Both the position numbers and the translations under genes were made by a program. Source: a bacterium (GTDB taxonomy: Bacteria; Tectomicrobia; Entotheonellia; Entotheonellales; Entotheonellaceae). From it: a stretch of DNA of 16,242 nucleotides. The notes below the pieces were generated by a model that saw only the letters and a list, made by a program, of their open reading frames with translations, did not search any database and had not been told where the DNA came from. The stretch lies in NCBI GenBank assembly GCA_027294925.1, contig JAPULM010000236.1, positions 1 through 16,242 on the forward strand, given 5' to 3'. Positions 12,954 through 16,242 of the stretch are shown in pieces (the first letter of the stretch is position 1; each line of letters starts with the position of its first letter).

Positions 12954-13772
12954 TTAAAGGGTTGTATCGTCTGATACAGTTTGCGGGCGATAGCCCAGCG
13001 TAAAAGAAATTTCCTGCGCCACTTGCATGACTTGCTTGCCCATCGCCTTCAAGACACCGTGCGTGAGGCGCTGGGACGGCCCCAGCACGCCAAGGGTAGC
13101 GACTGTCTTGCCGCTCCAATCTCGAATCGGAGCCGCAACCGCTGAGGCGCCGGATGAGCGTTCTCCACGGCTTACGGCATAACCGCGCTTGCGGGTGGTA
13201 TGCAATTCCTCTCTAAGCTGTTCAGCATCAGTCAGGGTATTGGGCGTGATGGCGGTTAGAGCGAGACCAGACAGAAGCGCTTGCAATTCCGTTTCCGGTA
13301 GAAAGGCCAATAGGGCTTTGCCAGGCGCTCCGACGTGAAGCGGCGCGGTTAGGCCCACCGTATGAGAATATTTAATATCCTGCCCGCTTTCCAACTCCTC
13401 AACACATAAGCGTTTATCGCCCATACGGGTATAGAGACTGACGGTTTCGTTGGTGTCCTGCCGTATGCGCTCTAGATAGGGGTGACATACGGCGCGTAGA
13501 TTCTGTTGGCGTAGAACCACCCATGACAGTTCAACCACCCCAGGGCCGAGACTATACAGCTGGCTGTCGGGATCAGACACAATCAAACCTTTTTTCCTGA
13601 GCAAGGCCAGGAGGCGATGTGCAGTACTCTTATGTAGGCCGACTCGCTCACTGACATCGGTCAGGCGAAGCTGGGTATGTTCAGAGTCGAAGCAGAAGAG
13701 GATGTCGATGGCTTTCTCAACTGACGTCGCCGGCGCCGGCGTGCCGGAATGCGTTATTGCCTTATCTTGCAT
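12954..13772 (-). CDS. IclR-family transcriptional regulator
   Basis: A 272-residue IclR regulator. The winged helix-turn-helix is at about residues 17-80 (SVEKAIDILFCF, LRLTDVSERVGLHKSTAHRLLALLRKKGLI). The effector-binding domain follows from about 95 to 260 (YLERIRQDTNETVSLY, HVGAPGKALLAFLP, RGYAVSRGERSSGASAVAAPI). These blocks are standard for the family, and the length is typical. ATG 13772 has a GAGG 12 nt upstream, a modest site. IclR proteins bind short palindromes near promoters of catabolic genes and respond to small organic acids. The amidohydrolase lies 165 bp upstream on the same strand, behind a terminator. The 17-mer motif at 1718, 3043, 8291 and 15384 is a candidate binding site, by inference only. 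Confidence 0.92.
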   Translation of the reverse strand: MQDKAITHSGTPAPATSVEKAIDILFCFDSEHTQLRLTDVSERVGLHKSTAHRLLALLRKKGLIVSDPDSQLYSLGPGVVELSWVVLRQQNLRAVCHPYLERIRQDTNETVSLYTRMGDKRLCVEELESGQDIKYSHTVGLTAPLHVGAPGKALLAFLPETELQALLSGLALTAITPNTLTDAEQLREELHTTRKRGYAVSRGERSSGASAVAAPIRDWSGKTVATLGVLGPSQRLTHGVLKAMGKQVMQVAQEISFTLGYRPQTVSDDTTL

Positions 13773-13850
13773 ACGCAGCCATTAAACCTCATCTTTGGTA
13801 ACCCTGCTGACGTCGATATAAAATCCTGCGCCAGCCTTAAGCGTGGTGAT

Positions 13851-13884
13851 AAAAACGGCTGCCTGCCGTGCTAAGCAAGCAGCC
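13851..13884 (-). terminator. intrinsic terminator after the amidohydrolase
   Basis: On the minus strand, GGCTGC-T-TGC pairs with GCA-G-GCAGCC around an 8-nt loop, followed directly by GTTTTTATC. It lies about 54 bp after the amidohydrolase stop and separates it from the IclR gene. Confidence 0.75.
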
Positions 13885-13937
13885 CACCGAGCCTATAGTG
13901 TCGCTCAGCGGGCCTGCTCGACATGGCTAGCAGTCGC

Positions 13938-15164
13938 TTAATCGGCGACCGGCACGGCCGCGTGGCGACCTTTGACTTCTGCTGCTGCAGCGGCCTTCTC
14001 AAAGTGCTCATCGGTAAAGTTGTAGAGGCCCGCGCCGCCCATAAAAATCTGCGCGGCAGTTTCCCGCGACGCATGGTTCAACAAATTGTTGGAGACATTC
14101 GGAAAGTTGGAGTCAAAATGCGGGTAGTCCGTTGAAATACACATGCGATCCGCCCCAATCAGCCCGGCCGTCGCTTCGATTTCCGGTTCGCTGCCCTCCA
14201 CCGCAGCCCAGCAGTTGCGGCGAAAATATTCCTTCGGGGTGAGGGACAGATAGGGCGAGTGCGAATCATGGTATTGCGGGTAATCCCACTCGATGCGGGT
14301 CAACAGCCCGGGCACCCATGAGTTTTGCGCTTCGAGAAAACCGACCCGCAACGTCGGGTGGAATTCAAATACGCCACCAATGATCATGGCGATTAACGCC
14401 TGTTGCATCTCGATCCAGTGACTGGCGACGTGGCGATAGAAACGGTTTTCGCCGTACAGCGTGTTCATATAGGAGTACTGGGCGCCAGTACCTTCGTGAA
14501 AGCCCAGGGTAACGTCAAGTTCTTCGTGCAAGTTGTACAGGGGGGTCCAGTAATTGGAGTGCCAGTAGTGGCCATTCACCAGGTTGGGGCGCAAGAAGGA
14601 ACCAACCGCGCCCAGCTCTTTGACGCAACGCACCAATTCCCGGCAGGCCAGGTTGACATTGTGGAAGGGAAGCATGGCGACAAATTTGAGTTGCTCCGGG
14701 CTGTATTGGCAAAAATCATGGATCCAGTTGTTGTAAGCTTGGCACAGCGCCAGAGAAAGGTTGGGGTCCAGATTGTTGCGGGCAATCAGACTAAGGCCGG
14801 TGGTCGGATAGAGCACGCCAATGTCAACGCCTTCAATCTCCATTCCCATCACTTGTGCCTCGGCATTGTATTGACGCTCGATGGCAAAGTCCAGACGGCC
14901 CTCTTCAGCGATTCTGGAGCCCGACAGGGGCTGTGAGGTGTTGCGGTCCGTCAGAGGCTGGTTAGGTTTGCGATATTTTTGCAAATCCACGTCCATTGAG
15001 GTGGGAATACCGTCGATCACAATCGCGCCGCGACAGGGTTGCCCGTCAGCATCAACCTGCCAGTTGACCCGATCCTTGTATTGCGGATCAAGATACCTGG
15101 CAAATAGGTCTGGCGGTTCCATAATGTGCATGTCGCAGTCTACGAACCTGAGCCCGTCTTTCAT
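13938..15164 (-). CDS. amidohydrolase family 2 (PF04909-type) metal-dependent hydrolase
   Basis: A 408-residue TIM-barrel amidohydrolase. The start ATG 15164 is chosen for the AAGGAG site 7 nt upstream; an in-frame start at 15233 would add 23 residues without one. The N-terminal metal motif is VDCDMHIMEPPDLF (His13, Glu16). The central GFHEGTG carries His223, and the late ISTDYPHFDSNFPN supplies Asp346 and His349. The family includes decarboxylases and hydrolases of aromatic and other acids, with one divalent metal. Length and spacing match the subgroup starting DxDxHxxEP that is abundant in large environmental genomes. The substrate is unknown. The gene stands alone, with its own terminator, next to the IclR regulator, which may control it. 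Confidence 0.92.
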   Translation of the reverse strand: MKDGLRFVDCDMHIMEPPDLFARYLDPQYKDRVNWQVDADGQPCRGAIVIDGIPTSMDVDLQKYRKPNQPLTDRNTSQPLSGSRIAEEGRLDFAIERQYNAEAQVMGMEIEGVDIGVLYPTTGLSLIARNNLDPNLSLALCQAYNNWIHDFCQYSPEQLKFVAMLPFHNVNLACRELVRCVKELGAVGSFLRPNLVNGHYWHSNYWTPLYNLHEELDVTLGFHEGTGAQYSYMNTLYGENRFYRHVASHWIEMQQALIAMIIGGVFEFHPTLRVGFLEAQNSWVPGLLTRIEWDYPQYHDSHSPYLSLTPKEYFRRNCWAAVEGSEPEIEATAGLIGADRMCISTDYPHFDSNFPNVSNNLLNHASRETAAQIFMGGAGLYNFTDEHFEKAAAAAEVKGRHAAVPVAD

Positions 15165-15333
15165 GATATTCTCCTTATAAAGAATGAAGCGTTGGGGGAT
15201 TGATGCGCCACTAGTATGCCTGACATTGAGCATCTTTCGACCTCTGCCTATCGTGCATGACGATGCAATCTGAGCGCATCTCGCGACAGGTCAACTGTTG
15301 ATGTCTAAGGCCACTAGTGGAAACACCAGAATA

Positions 15334-15411
15334 CGAGTTAAGGCCTGTCATTTTACCAAGAAAGGTTTAAATAGTAAAACTAAATTCTTTATGGTAGAAC
15401 ACCATGTCCGT
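15334..15411. repeat. dispersed 78-bp repeat, copy B (with operator-like 17-mer at 15384-15400)
   Basis: Partner of 2993-3070, in the same orientation. It keeps TTAAGGC, ATTTTA, GAAAGGTTTA and the closing TCCGT. The internal ATTCTTTATGGTAGAAC matches 10 of 17 positions of the 3043 motif. It lies in the 277-bp gap between SthA and the amidohydrolase, upstream of the latter, and the rest of that gap shows no gene. Confidence 0.55.
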
Positions 15412-15441
15412 AACCGCGAGTTGAAATCCCTCCGTGCCTGA

Positions 15442-16242
15442 TCAGATCATGCGATTGACGCCATCGAATGCGGCTGTTTTATAGGCTTCAGCCAGTGTCG
15501 GGTAATTGAACACGGTGTTGATGAAATAGTCGATTTTCCCATGTACGGCCAGCACTGCTTGGCCGATATGCACCAGTTCGGTGGCTCCTTCGCCAATGAT
15601 GTGCACCCCCAGCAATTCACGGGTTTCGAGGTGGAAGATCAACTTCAACAAGCCGGCACTATCTCCAATAATCTGACCGCGTGCAATTTCGCGATAATCC
15701 GCCTTGCCAATCTCATAAGGAACCCCTTCATCGGTCAAATCTTCTTCCGTGCGCCCGCAAGTAGAAATCTCAGGGATGGTGTAAATGCCATAGGGGAAAA
15801 GTGCGGGCACACTGTCGGTTTTCAAGCCGAAGGCGTGGGCGGAGGCCAGACGGCCTTGTTCCATAGAGGTGGATGCCAAGCTGGGAAACCCGATCACATC
15901 GCCAACGGCATAAATATGCTCGACGTTGGTCTGAAAATGATCGTTGACATCGAAACGCCCTCGATCGTTCAATTGAAGCCCTGCTGCGTCCACCTTGAGC
16001 TGCTCGGTCGAGCCGGTGCGGCCAATACTGTAGAGCACCTTCTCGGTCAGGATCTCCTTGCCGCTATCCAGATGGATACGGACATGTTTGCCCCGTTCAT
16101 CATCATATTTTTCGATTTTGCTGACTTCTTCCCCCAGCCGGAGAGTGGCGCGATTTTGGCGCAGATGATGGATCAGGGCGGCGGTGATTTCAGCATCAAT
16201 AAATGATAGCAAGCGCGGACGTTTGTCCACCAGCGTGACCCG
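15442..16242 (-). CDS. sthA: soluble NAD(P)+ transhydrogenase, C-terminal part (runs off the window)
   Basis: 267 codons of a flavoprotein pyridine nucleotide-disulfide oxidoreductase, entering at the right edge. Visible are the NAD-domain segment TLVDKRPRLLSFID, VLYSIGRTGST, the FAD motif IYAVGDVIGFPSLASTSMEQGR, and the dimerisation domain with IPEIST, LLGVHIIGEGATELVHIGQ, and the end TVFNYPTLAEAYKTAAFDGVN. The long HIGQAVL...NYPTLAEAY ending matches SthA and not lipoamide dehydrogenase or mercuric reductase; the MerA C-terminal Cys pair is absent. SthA balances NADPH and NADH in the cytoplasm. The redox-Cys region that is changed in SthA lies outside the window. No terminator is evident after the stop. 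Confidence 0.9.
   Translation of the reverse strand, partial: RVTLVDKRPRLLSFIDAEITAALIHHLRQNRATLRLGEEVSKIEKYDDERGKHVRIHLDSGKEILTEKVLYSIGRTGSTEQLKVDAAGLQLNDRGRFDVNDHFQTNVEHIYAVGDVIGFPSLASTSMEQGRLASAHAFGLKTDSVPALFPYGIYTIPEISTCGRTEEDLTDEGVPYEIGKADYREIARGQIIGDSAGLLKLIFHLETRELLGVHIIGEGATELVHIGQAVLAVHGKIDYFINTVFNYPTLAEAYKTAAFDGVNRMI

Noticed and set aside
14403..14936. A 177-residue plus-strand frame
   Set aside because: Antisense shadow of the amidohydrolase.
15541..16206. A 221-residue plus-strand frame
   Set aside because: Antisense shadow of sthA, whose motifs are unmistakable on the other strand.
15442..16242. Mercuric reductase (merA), tempting beside a MerB homologue
   Set aside because: The C-terminus lacks the MerA vicinal Cys pair and matches SthA (TVFNYPTLAEAY ending).

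Overview
The window looks like bacterial chromosome of mid-range GC. Intact catabolic and sulfur-handling genes alternate with many decayed gene remnants. The mix of family III CoA-transferases, an amidohydrolase, an IclR regulator, thiol-dioxygenase-like cupins and rhodaneses suits a large-genome, soil- or sponge-type uncultured lineage. 'Candidatus Entotheonella'/Tectomicrobia would fit, but that is a guess from gene style, not a demonstrated assignment. Several genes are broken (SDR, luciferase-like monooxygenases, old-yellow-enzyme fragment, sulfite-oxidase C-terminus, acyl-CoA carboxylase ends), so this is an actively eroding accessory region.

Layout. 1-328: 5' part of a minus-strand CaiB-type CoA-transferase. 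751-1669 (minus): a cysteine-dioxygenase-like cupin followed by an SDR pseudogene, with a good promoter and a possible operator. 1785-2245: remnants. 2293-2934: the key gene. 2993-3392: a dispersed repeat and a sulfite-oxidase remnant. 3509-5176: TPR protein. 5177-5575: monooxygenase remnant. 6045-8044: enoyl-CoA hydratase-like plus CoA-transferase operon. 8426-9728: two convergent cupins with a carboxyltransferase remnant between them. 9792-10238 (minus): rhodanese, probably co-transcribed with the third cupin. 10695-12488: promoter, 64-aa ORF and a four-domain rhodanese. 12520-12847: shrunken carboxyltransferase pseudogene. 12954-15164 (minus): IclR regulator and amidohydrolase. 15442-16242 (minus): C-terminal part of soluble transhydrogenase SthA.

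Main discovery. Positions 2293-2934 read as one 213-residue organomercurial-lyase (MerB) family protein if two in-frame TGA codons are decoded. The TGAs (residues 91 and 156) fall at the positions of the two catalytic cysteines of MerB (Cys96 and Cys159). Each is followed at 18-19 nt by the apical loop of a hairpin resembling the bacterial SECIS of E. coli fdhF (loops GUC and GGUC). No other stop or frameshift interrupts the frame. The simplest reading is a double-selenocysteine MerB-like enzyme with both active-site thiols replaced by selenols.

How the genes may work together (inference). Three thiol-dioxygenase-like cupins, five rhodanese domains in two proteins, and remnants of sulfite oxidase and possibly of a persulfide dioxygenase point to organosulfur/sulfane-sulfur oxidation. 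A Sec-containing MerB homologue beside them would fit thiol, selenium or mercury chemistry. The CoA-transferases, hydratase-like protein and amidohydrolase suggest separate breakdown of organic acids, perhaps under the IclR regulator.
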